From NCBI RefSeq assembly GCF_000182925.2, contig NC_026503.1:1922001-1986000 (forward strand): a stretch of 64,000 nt of DNA. The letters run 5' to 3'. This stretch comes from Neurospora crassa OR74A. Lineage: Eukaryota; Ascomycota; Sordariomycetes; Sordariales; Sordariaceae. Each line of letters begins with the position of its first letter. Within the stretch, counting starts at the first letter, position 1. This document shows positions 23,111 through 33,540 of the stretch, piece after piece. Both the position numbers and the translations under genes were made by a program. Below the pieces are notes generated by a model, which saw nothing but the letters and a program-made list of their open reading frames with translations, had not been told where the DNA came from and searched no databases.

Positions 23111-24613
23111 ATGCGCGATGACAACGACCCGTTAAACGACTTCCTGAAGCCCTTCAGGAAGTTCAAGGAGCACGTCGACGACAATATCGGCGCCGGCTTC
23201 CACACCATTCTCGACACTATTTTATACCTCACGCCGTATCAACTGTCCAGACGAGATGCTCCGTCCTCACCAGCCCTGGGCACCGACATTACTCGGGGCA
23301 AGAACTTACCCGACATCCGCGCCTACGAGAAAACCAAGGACTCTGAAGAGCTGGAGCGTTACTTTGACGAGCTGCAAAGAAATGGCACCAACTACTTTGA
23401 AGCAGCCCGCGCCTGGAGGCTGTTTCTGCTACGCTCCAATTACTCCCCCGTTCGCCTTTCTCTCGAGCTCGGCTGGAAACCCGTCCCGAAGGGCCTAACT
23501 CCGGAAATGGATCCCAATCAGTTTGGATGGGAGGACGCCTTTGAGGATCTTCTTGCCGAAAGCTCGGCCAAGCCTATGAGGAGTCTCGACTCCCACTGGT
23601 TCACCAAACAATACCCTCTCTATCCAAAGTATCTTGAACAGAGCAAGACCGTGACCCCGGATATGCTCCGAGCACTTGATATGGACCAGAGAATACGCTT
23701 CCGCAAACTTGATGAAGCCTGGTTTCCCCTCTACTCTCGCCTGTTCGTCGATGCCTCCGACCGCCGCTACTGCTCACCGCGCAGTATGGACGAGTGGATT
23801 GAATGGAGAAAAGCGGAGGCGGAAAAGGACGACTTCCACTACAACATCCTTTCTCAGCTTGTGTCAAACCTCGGAATCGACGCTTCTCGCTGGGCCGACA
23901 AGCACAGAAACCGGGACGAAGCCGTTCTAGAAATGCAAGGACGCATAATCAATGATGTCAGCAACACGCTTGGCGACGTCGTTGACATGTCCAACGGCTT
24001 TTTTGACAACTTGACATGGTTCATCAACAAGTTCGACCGTGCGTTAACCGAGGAGACAGAACGGGAATCGAAGAAGAAATTGCAAAGGCCCAGCTCGAAC
24101 GACAAGAAGCATCCTGACACAGAGCAGGATTTGACCGATGTCATCTTGTCAGCTTTCAACGAGTCCAACCGCTCACTGAGCACGCTCTTCAAGTCTTTTG
24201 CGAACGAGCTCAAGGACACTAAACGCTTCTTCGATGACTGGATCGATTCTAGAGATGTTGACAGTCTCACCAAGTCTTCCGATACCGCTGTCACTACTAG
24301 AGACAACAGCACCGTCACCACCACTACCACCGAGAAGGACGGGGTGACCGAAGTCATCAAGAAGGAAGAGTACACCGACGCATCCGGTGCGGTACATGTC
24401 AAGCAGGAGATCATCAGGAAGGATGCTGAGGGCAACGTTATCAGCAGATCGAGCAGCCACTCGGTCCAAAGTAAGCGCTCTTGGTCTTTTGGCAACTTCG
24501 GTGCTGATGAAGACGCCAAGTCCTCCCTCGCCGAGAAGGGCCGTGACCAGGACGGAAACACTAAGGATGATGACGGCAAGGATGGGAAAAAGGATGGGTG
24601 GTTCTGGAAGTAA
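23111..24613 (+). CDS. Unrecognised 500-residue protein, likely conserved in filamentous fungi
   Basis: A single-exon ATG-started frame of 500 residues with normal protein composition. I do not recognise a family. Residues 1-50 hold a helix (DFLKPFRKFKEHVDDNIGAG) and TILYLTPYQLSRR, which could be a peripheral membrane helix. The middle (about 60-320) is rich in Trp, Phe and charged residues, such as YFDELQRNGTNYFEAARAW, EMDPNQFGWEDAFEDLL and RSMDEWIEWRKAE. After about 320 the protein is polar with helices (DVILSAFNESNRSL). A Thr-rich stretch near 400-420 is followed by VIKKEEYTDASGAVHVKQEI and a Lys/Asp-rich tail ending KDGWFWK. The steady codon use and absence of internal stops over 1.5 kb support a real gene. 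The downstream 3' flank has no coding signal. Confidence 0.85.
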   Translation: MRDDNDPLNDFLKPFRKFKEHVDDNIGAGFHTILDTILYLTPYQLSRRDAPSSPALGTDITRGKNLPDIRAYEKTKDSEELERYFDELQRNGTNYFEAARAWRLFLLRSNYSPVRLSLELGWKPVPKGLTPEMDPNQFGWEDAFEDLLAESSAKPMRSLDSHWFTKQYPLYPKYLEQSKTVTPDMLRALDMDQRIRFRKLDEAWFPLYSRLFVDASDRRYCSPRSMDEWIEWRKAEAEKDDFHYNILSQLVSNLGIDASRWADKHRNRDEAVLEMQGRIINDVSNTLGDVVDMSNGFFDNLTWFINKFDRALTEETERESKKKLQRPSSNDKKHPDTEQDLTDVILSAFNESNRSLSTLFKSFANELKDTKRFFDDWIDSRDVDSLTKSSDTAVTTRDNSTVTTTTTEKDGVTEVIKKEEYTDASGAVHVKQEIIRKDAEGNVISRSSSHSVQSKRSWSFGNFGADEDAKSSLAEKGRDQDGNTKDDDGKDGKKDGWFWK

Positions 24614-26073
24614 ACCTTTCAGTGATGACATGAGGTCGCCTCGCCCATGTTTCACCAGTTCGAGATGACAAGAATGAGTGATGCTGTCACGTCACGTTCT
24701 TGTGTGTACATTACCTGCCTATACCCCTTTCCTTCCTTTTCTTTACACGAAGCCGATGACACTTTCTAGTATATGACGAATATATGGCCGACGAGTCTAT
24801 GTCCAACACAGAATTTTCCATCCACTATCCGGCTCATTTGTCCTTAAGGGTTGTTCTGATGTTGCATATTACCGAGGAATTTCACTGAATATTCCGTCTA
24901 ACGAGTGTTCAGAATCCATTGGAAACACGAAACCAACGCTGGTACATACCTCTAGTCATCTAGGCATTCATGTACACATAAAAGATGATAATAGGCAGTG
25001 AAGAGAAGCCTCAATTGGATTAGATGACAGTAACGCACAGAGCAGACATGGAAAAAAAAAGAGGGAAAGAGATGCTCAAAAACCTATTAGATCAGCTTTA
25101 GCCTGATACCTCTTAATCTATCGTGCCCGTCTTTGGTCATCCATCCCAAGACCAAAGGCGACTAGCAACTGTAATATACATATAAAACCTCCTCAACTTC
25201 AACTTCACGCTCGCCCCTAATGTTTTTTTTTTTTTCCCTACCTTCCAAAGCTCTGACGAATTGCGTCCACTCTCCCTAGTACCATTCGTGTACCGGGCAA
25301 TGAACGGCCGCCTGCAATACTAGTTGGCTCGATGACGACCGGCGAATTCTGTGATGTTGAATAGGTACTTTCCTCTTCGTTTTGTGTTCATCAGCCTTTG
25401 ATCCCATCTTCAGACTTTTCATCTCCCTCGTTGAGTGGTTGACCAAAACCTCATACACGCAGCATTGATAAGGGGGTATATTTATCATCTCGATCGCGTC
25501 AGTCTGCAACGGTGGCCTTCTGGGGGTTGGGGTTGATCGCTGCAGTGGTGGTGGTATTGCTCTCCCTCCCTACGTCCTCTACTCCCTTCCTTGAGCCCCT
25601 CCCCTCCCCACCCCACAAACGAAAGAACAAAGCGTTCGAACCGGGCAGGATCGTGCCATTTTCTTCTGTATCTTCTTTAGCTGATTTCTTTATGTTTCTA
25701 GTTACCTGGAAGTTGAGATTATCCTTCCCTGTTTATTTGATGTCCTACCCTTCTTCGTGTCCATCGCTGTTGTAGGTCGAAGTGTGGAGGTGAAATGAGG
25801 AGAGCAATGTCACGATCAACCGTCTCGAGGGCCAAGCAAGTCTTTTCAAGAAGAGAACAACTGACGGGAGTTTGAGAACCAAGAATCTCGAGCTACATTT
25901 CTCGAATTGTAAGCTTACCGAAAAGTAAAACCATCTCTAGCTACCTAGTCGAAATGAACTACTTCGCTAGCTTGTATACCAACAAAAGAAATCGAAAATG
26001 TGCGCTTGTTACAACTCTACCACTTCTGCCATGACCTCAACATAAACCCTTCATATTCTAGCCACGTAGAACA
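24614..26073. other. Intergenic, convergent 3' regions
   Basis: These 1.46 kb lie between two convergent genes. A plus-strand frame at 25512-25775 is short and without motif. A T-run lies at about 25225-25236. No gene is supported. Confidence 0.55.
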
Positions 26074-27535
26074 TCACTCAGGGGCAGTCAAAGGTGCGTC
26101 TCCGCCCGCCGGCCCAACATCCTCCATAGCCTCCTCATCCTCCTCATCGTCTTCCTCCTCCTTTCCAGTCTCTTTTCCCTTCACAACAGGCCTCCCATCC
26201 CCAATAGCCCCTAAGTTCTTCCTCCCCTCTTCTCCAACGCACGTTTCGAAAACATTCCCAGATCCAGTCCCTTCTCCAAGAAACGTCCCCAACTTCAGAT
26301 CCGCCTCCGTAGTAACCAGATGTCCCCTCTTCTCCACCACCTCCTCGCGCATGCGATCGATGAAATATCTGAAATGTGACCGTTTCTCATCAAAGTGTCT
26401 ATCCGGAAGTAAGACTTCCCGAGATCCAGGCCCCCTTCCACACTCAGTGCCAAATGATATACCCCACTGCTGGAACACACTGAGCGCCAGAAGCTCGTGG
26501 TAGCCAAGGGAACACCCACTGAGAAGGTAGTAGTCGTGGTAGGGACAGAGATCTTGGCCATGCAGAATTCTGACTTCCGGGCTCTTTGGGCAGGGAATGT
26601 TGATTGTTGGAAGAAATTGGTGGATATTGACGTGATCTGTGGTCAGATTGCAGTGGAGGCAGGTAAGCGGTTGAGAGAACTCGGGCCAGGGGTGGCTTGG
26701 GATGCTATATATTGTATGTTTCCTTGTGCTTAGCTTGTCGTGTGTGTAGTAAATTCTATGTTGACAGGAGAGAGCTGTAGAATGTTGTCGGATTGGGGCG
26801 TGTGCTGGACATCGCAACGTACCAGGCAGAGAGAGTGCTTGAGCCTTTGGGAGCATGAAGGATATGCCTGTACTGTTTAAACCTTTTCAGCTTCTTGGCG
26901 TCTTGTTCGCGTTCTGGCCACAAGTAACAAAAATCGATTAGTGAACTCTTGTTGCATACATAGAATCGTAGGCCAATGACACAGCGCGCACATGGCCAAT
27001 GACCTGCCAAAAGCCATGATAAGAGAAGGAGGAGAAACAACTTACTCAGTCTATAATCCATCGGCGAGATTTTCGTGGCAAGCCTGTCGGCTTCCTTGGA
27101 ACTGGGTTCTCGCAGCTTGAGAGCGGAAAGAGTTCTGAACTTTTCTGCTCTCATACCACGAAGAAGACCTTCTTCCGCGGGATTCAACGATAGTTCCTCC
27201 TAAAAGTCATATCCGTTGCGCATCCAAATTTTGCGACTAGATACCCGTAGTGTGATAGGTTCCACCCTGAAGACGGTCAATGTCTCTGGCTCCTTGAAGA
27301 CAACTTGCGTGCCGTCAAAGCAGATGTCCCAGGTCAGCTTGACGGCCAAGTCAACGAGCCAATCAACATATTGTTTCCATTCAGTTACCATCTGGTTGTT
27401 TTTGTTATCGTTCTTCTTTCCCGGATTCGTTGCCTGGGGGGAGACCTGTTTCTTGAGTTTGAAATATTTTTGAGGGTCGGCCTGCTCCTGAGAACAGGCC
27501 TTTTTGGGAACGAAAGGTGTCTCAAGTGAATTCAT
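26074..27535 (-). CDS. Unrecognised four-exon protein
   Basis: I model four exons, 27535-27245, 27199-27046, 26913-26823 and 26704-26074, joining in frame to 388 residues. Donors are GTATCT, GTAAGT and GTACGT. Protein-like blocks sit in each exon: KQYVDWLVDLAVKLTWDICF, RGMRAEKFRTLSALKL, REQDAKKLKRFKQYRHILHA, and the long last exon with LTCLHCNLTTDHVN, CPYHDYYLLSGCSLGYHELL and FRYFIDRMREEVVEKRG. The end is acidic (EEEDDEEDEEAMEDVG). Paired Cys and His residues could bind zinc, but no known finger pattern is visible. I do not recognise a family. The third exon could start earlier, because a second in-frame acceptor exists about 95 bases upstream; I prefer the one after a CTAAT branch site. The first intron (45 bases) is short. 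Confidence 0.62.
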
Positions 27536-29041
27536 ATTGAGAGCGATGTTCTTGCATTGCTGCTTTGCGAGATATTATCGTATAATGGAATCGAAATGTA
27601 AACGACAGAGCCGGTAGACCGTTCAGAAGAAGCGAATGATGTTTGGAGGGTTGCCGATAGAGCCGACTTGAGTTTGAACCAGAAGACGAATGGAAGTTGA
27701 TATATGAACTGCATGATTCTTGTGTCGAACTAGGTTCACTTGAATATCATTCTTCTGGGCAGAAAAGGAAAAGGCAAGGTCGGGTACACCTTCTCCCTTT
27801 GAAGCAGGACGTCAGTTTGATAAGAACTCTCCTTCCTCTGATGATAACCCTTCTTTCCCAGCATAATCTCTCGGATGGCAAGGGCACAGGTGTAGCTGAG
27901 TATGAGTCTTCTTGGGCAGTGGATGGCAGGCACAAAACTGTAAATGTTGGCAAGGTGCATTCAAGTTGTGTCGCTAGGAAGGAGGGGTATTCAAATGGAC
28001 CTAGGTACCTAGCTTGCAAGTGGTCTCGCGGGATCATCCTACCGATAGTCTCGTGTTTTGAATAAAATAATCACTCAGTTTGTCCCGTATTGAACCACCA
28101 GATGAGAGATAAGTGTTAGCTACCAAGTCGGCTTTGTCCGTCGCGATACTATTAGGTACTAAACGTACATTAGCCATCAACCGTTCAGTTCAGCATCCTG
28201 TGGATCTTGAGAATATCACTGTTCAAATCATCGGTTTGGTACTTGCTATCAGTTCCACCAACGCACAATACAACTGTGCCCTGGCGGCCGTCCACCTCCC
28301 TGGCTGCCTATGAGTACCCTAATGGGGAGGTAGTCCTCAGAGTTCTCAACTGAAGCTGTCATCAACGTCAAAGACTGACCCACAATTAGGGCCGTTCAGT
28401 CGGAGCTAAATCCGAGATATCCAATCATTTGTCTACTTAAGTCCCGATCGGGAAAGAAGGGTACGTACCTCCAGCTGTTCACAACAGCGACTTCATTCCG
28501 GCGGCCTGTCATTAAAACATCCTCGAGTTCTTAGATTATACAATCCAAGCTTGACGGGCTCGTTGGGATAATTCGATCTGGCAAGTGGAGAGAAGGACGG
28601 TCCAAACACACCTAGCACCAACATACAAATCGAACGGACTCAGCACCACGGCAGTCGATTTCCAACCTATAGAGACCTTCAAGCATGGACTTCCAAGTTC
28701 ACTATCTTGGGGAATGTTGGCGGAAATTCCCGATTGCAGTTGACTTGCACAGCGGTCCGAACAGGAGAGGCCAGTGTCCCTTGTGATGAATGGTCAGTCT
28801 TTTTTTAGTATCACTTGTAACTCCCAGCGATAACATTTAGCAAGCGAGTACTGCCGTGAATGCGAACAACAACAACGACAAATAAAAGCATCTAGTTCCA
28901 TCCTAACACTCAGCCCCTTACAAACCCTGCGTTCCATGTTAAGTCGAGTTCAAAAGCCATGATAACAGCCCTGAATAGGTAAAGACTCCGCCGCGCCCAT
29001 GCAATGCCCAAAGTACTCCTTTCCACTCCAAGGTGCCCCAA
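27536..29041. other. Intergenic, upstream of the four-exon gene and 3' of tdp1
   Basis: No gene is supported. The left part is the promoter of the leftward unknown gene, and the right part is the 3' flank of the leftward tdp1 gene. A TACCTAGGTACCTA-type palindrome lies near 28000. Confidence 0.5.
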
Positions 29042-31695
29042 TCAAAAGCCACCAAAGAAAAAAGGACTCTTCGATCCAGTAAACGCAAGCGGAGATCCCG
29101 GTACTCGCATCGGAATCGGTACGTGACCCTCAAAGACTCCCCACGACGAGTCATCGTCCATTTCTCCAGGCACGACTGCTTTGCCCTTACCCTTGCCATT
29201 GCTCTCCTCCTCCTCCTGCTTCCCAGCAGGCACCGCTGATGACGAACTGGCGACTGTAGTAGTCCCAGCAGGAATGAGAACACCACACTCCCAGTTCCGG
29301 CAAGTAATTTTGAACTTTTTGGTGCTTCGATCTTTGATGAGTCGGCCCCTGATGAAATCATGAAAAGAGTTGGTTAAATTCATGCTCAAACTTTAGGACA
29401 CTTGGAACCTCACAAACTTACCAAGCACTCTCTGAAAGATTCGCACTGCCAACGTACGCGAAACCGCTCACAACTGTCTTGCCAGGTTCGCTTTTGGACT
29501 CTTCCGTCCTCCTGACAAAGATCATCTTATTGTGCATGAGCATGCCTGGTCTCGTGGAGACGCAGTCTCGCAAGACTTCTCGGGGAAAGGTCGGTGCCTC
29601 GAACCACTGTTTCTGGAAACATATAGTCCCGGCGTCCTGTCATGGTCATGTCATTATCAGGTCGTTGATGTAGTATGGAGAAGAAGGGAACAGCTATTCA
29701 AGACAGGATAGGTGGCTAGCGACTGACCTTTGCTATACTAGTTCGCACCGTGTTCTTTGATGGGAAATATACCCGAGTGTGTTTCCTGACCTCGACAGCC
29801 CCGAGATCAGGCGCTTCCTGGCCCTTCTTGCCTACTGGCCGACTCTCGAGCTCTTTGATACCAGAGTCGCCTACTCCGTGTTAGCAACGAAGCGGGAGTA
29901 CGCTAGTGGTAGGTTTTGGGAGATACTTCACCTTGACAGGCGTAATATAGCGCTTTAAGTAGGGAATCTTTGATGGATCCCAATGATGCAGCCTGTAGTT
30001 TAGTTATCAGCAAACATGCTGTAGTAGAAGCTGAGACACAGAGATAAGCGCAGAGAACCCACCACGACATCCATCTCAATCGTCTTTGTTGTACCAAGAT
30101 CTAAAGCCTTGACAGAACGACCAAGCCCGCAGTAGCCTGGCAAGAATGAGGTTAGCTTATGCGATAGCTGTACAGCTATAATCTGACAAATCTACCTGTC
30201 CTCCAAGCTTTATCATCAATATGAGAAGCAGCGCTAATTGTGAACTTTTAGTGCCTCCTCGATTGTATTTATCAGGGTTTGGTGGTTGAACTCACATCGA
30301 GTGAACAAAACCATAGCGCCTCGTTTCCGTCCAGTCATACTTCTTCAAGCTTCTGATGAGACCATCATCCAGCTGCTTGGCCTTAAGGAAATACAACAAC
30401 TCCTCGCCAAAATGGGTGAGCTCTCTTGTCACGTCTGGATCATCAAGGAGAGGGAGGTCAATGATGAACAGGATCTGCAGGGGGCCTTTAGTAACTGTCG
30501 CGGCTCAAGAATAACTGGAAGTAGTAGACTCACGTTTTCCATATCACCCGTCTCACCCCAATCGAAGCTCACCAGATTGGCGCTGGGCACAACGATGCGA
30601 AGATGGTCTTTGTACTTGAGCAGCTGAAGCTTCGAATGCATGCATCCCGAACCGTTCATGGGAACAAGATGCTTCCGCACCGTTGGGAATCCATCCAACC
30701 AGGTCTATGAGAAAAGGAACACGTTAACCATGTCATGACTTTTTGAGGTGAAGAAACATGCCAGCCTGCCTCGGGGCTTCCAGAGGTGTCCGATTTTCTG
30801 AACCTACACTGATTTGTTCCCCTTGATTAGGGGCACCCCGACATAGTATCAGTTTGGTCTTCATCAAATCCAGCTTGTCGAACAGCCACGCCTCATCCAA
30901 GATAAACGTGCTCAACACTGCCAACTGCAGCTTATCCTTCTGAAAGACTTCTTCGATCGTGATGTCGTCCCCCTTCCTCGCTTGACCACGGACCCACGTT
31001 TTCTTGACTGCACCTTGAGGAAACGATAGTTCTGTTCTTGGTCTACTACCGCTTGTGGTGCCGGCAATGGAGTATTTCTCCGCACTTGCTGCCGTTGCTG
31101 CCACTTTTCCTTTTCCTGACTCTGGCGGATTTGCTTGCTGCTTCCCGGCTTTGACCATGCGGCCCGTGACCGGCAAACTGCTGGACCCTTGAGAGCTTGC
31201 CGTCTCGTCTCCATCAGACTCAGGCAGTAGCAAATCGGCAATTGTTTGTGGACCAGTAGCATTGTGGTAGCTACTGGTCGACATTTTTGAACGTTGATGG
31301 GGACGGGCGGTGGTCGGACTGGGAGATTCGAAAGCTGATGAAGCTGGTCGTTTGTTCTTCAAGCGAGCGAGACGCTCCTCTTCCATCTTCTTCCTGTCAA
31401 GGCCGAAAAGTGCTGATACACTGTGTGCCTGCGCAGAGGTGGTAGATGCTTGTTTGCTGGGTGGGGATAATTTGGTATCCTGGGCGGCAGGCTTTGATTG
31501 AATGGTTGATTTACTCAGACTTCCATCGTCGTCCTCATCGTCTTGTGTTAGGTCAATTGTAGCGCTTGACTTCCCACCAGCTCGCGGTTTGACAGGATCC
31601 TGACCAAGTGACAGAGCGATAGCGACGCGCAGTGCTTCGTCATCGGATATGTCCTCGGCATCATTGAACCGTGCGCCGCCCTTGTGGCCGGCCAT
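29042..31695 (-). CDS. tdp1: Tyrosyl-DNA phosphodiesterase 1 (Tdp1) with N-terminal UIM
   Basis: Tdp1 removes trapped topoisomerase I peptides from DNA 3' ends in the nucleus. Nine exons join in frame to 691 residues: 31695-30808, 30704-30534, 30474-30296, 30233-30196, 30136-30063, 29992-29932, 29870-29728, 29636-29422 and 29348-29042. Both HKD motifs are present. The first is CMHSKLQLLKY with SANLVSFDWGE (His319, Lys321, Asn339). The second is LMHNKMIFVR with VGSANLSESAWG (His553, Lys555, Asn584). The block KHTRVYFPSKNTVRTSIAK precedes the second motif, as in the family. The N-terminal 290 residues are disordered apart from a ubiquitin-interacting motif at about 16-33 (SDDEALRVAIALSLGQD) and a SUMO-interacting-like TIDLTQDDEDDD at about 47-57. 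The first donor is GTAGGT. The start ATG at 31695 sits just before the UIM. Confidence 0.94.
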
Positions 31696-31925
31696 TGCAT
31701 ATGCCGTAAGTGAAGTCGTGCAGAAGCAAGAGAAGTAGTTTGGTTGAGAAAAATAGTGTTGACGACCGAAAAGGTTGTCGGGGGCTGAGATCCTGGCGGG
31801 ACGCGTAAAAATGGTATTTCCAAGGTGCGTAGGATGTGACTGCGAAAAGAAAGCTGCGACAAAAAGAGAGCGAAATAATTTAGGAGAGTGGAAGATGAAT
31901 GTTGAGACGAAACGCGTCATGCAAG

Positions 31926-31968
<43 letters not shown>

Positions 31969-33540
31969 AAAGGATAGCCGTTCCGTTCAGTCAGGGAAAA
32001 AACTCCCAAGGTGTTGTTGGTAAACTAGTAGTAGGCAAGAGCGGGAGTGTGTTTGTCGGACAAGACGATTGAAAGCGGGGTGTACGAATGTGAAGCAGAG
32101 GCCTCATCATGCATGCGATTTGAAGATGAGGACTGTCAGGACACTCAGCATCTAGGAAATTCGAGCATCATGGTGCTTCGACGACAATAATCAGCACTGA
32201 AATGGTAAGATGCTCGCTGTTTCTTTCTATCGACTTTCACCAAATTTCTTCTTTCGCGACTCCACGTCATCCCGTCGTTCAACGTCCACGCACCCGATCG
32301 TTTCCTGTCTGTTGACGCTGCTGTGCACATCCAACACAAAAAGGGTTAGGGTTATCACTGATCCGAGAGCCAGACTCGGATGTCAATATCAGATACCTGT
32401 TGGTAGTCACTACACCCTTTCTATTTTCCATGCATGGCCGCTTTCTCTGTACGATTGGACATTTTATGACCTCCAATGATTCTACGCGATGTCCTCCGAG
32501 TGAACTGGGTAAGAATCAGCCACCGACTTCGTCCTGCACAGCTGACAGACAATGAGAGTTTGGCTGAACCAATGTGGTGGAGGGTATAAATGGTTTGAGA
32601 CATTCCGAAACTAAGTCTAACTACTTGTGCTATCTAAGCTGGCAAACCATATATCACCCTCCAAAAATATTTTTTTTGGTTGTTTTTCGATTTATATGTT
32701 GTATACGTGCGTGTTAGATAATGTGTCGTGGTGTGTGGCGTGCAAGTACCGGGTATAGTTCGCTGTGTATGTACGGATCCCATTGGCGTAGGGTCCCTTT
32801 CGTGCCTTTCCTTTCCTGACTTCCTAAAAAACCCCCGAATATGATGGTCTTCCAAACGTCGTCCGATTCTTGACAACTCCGAGTTCCCCCTTTGTTGAAC
32901 GCCCATGATTCTATGCGTATCATACCAAAACCCCCCTCGTACAACAGGCCACGCCTGCAAATGAAAATAAGGGTCCAAATCCCGCCCAACTCCCAATGAC
33001 GGTATGGGTATCACCAAAAACCAATGCCGCAATGCAGCAAGTCAAATGGACCACACTCGTACCAAATGTTGAATGACATAGACCCAAATTCGCCCTCGCA
33101 ATGTTCGAGACGGAAAAAAGAAAAAATAAAATCAAAAAAGACAAAAGAAGCAACACAGATAACAATGAGCCCGAAACATAGGCTGATATGCTAGCCAGCA
33201 TAAGAAATGAGAAAGAAAAAAGATTCAAGAGCCAGTCTATCCTATGACGGCATAGACCCGGAAATCATGGTCGGTACACCATCGATACCTTCCAAAACGC
33301 CAGTGATTCGACAAATCGGACAGACCCAATGCCAAACACAAATCCACCGGATCCATCGCTGACGCATGCATGTAAAATCTGCAAAGTCCGGGAATCGTAC
33401 CGTCACCATCCAACGCCTGATATTAAGATGACGGATATGAAAGGAAATGTGCAACAAGTAAAGAAAATGCTACATGTCGACACTCATGTGACAACAAGGT
33501 AAACCCTCCGGCGGTATGGACAATAGATGGTACGCCTGAA
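31696..33540. other. Intergenic: tdp1 promoter and 3' flank of the PNRC-motif gene
   Basis: No gene is supported in these 1.8 kb. Next to tdp1 lies a 40-base A-run. The stretch from about 32640 to 33230 is A/T-rich and may be the 3' untranslated region of the leftward gene that ends at 33541. Confidence 0.5.
31928..31967. repeat. A40 homopolymer
   Basis: Forty consecutive A residues about 230 bases upstream of the tdp1 start codon, reading as T40 on the tdp1 strand. No transposon body or obvious target duplication flanks it. Long dA:dT tracts in fungal promoters exclude nucleosomes. Confidence 0.9.

Noticed and set aside
30734-30807. A GC-AG intron in tdp1 using a GCATGT donor
   Set aside because: It would break the frame with the next exon; the GTAGGT donor upstream joins in phase and gives the family sequence.
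31928-31967. A40 run as the tail of a retroposed element
   Set aside because: No element body, internal promoter or flanking target duplication is visible.
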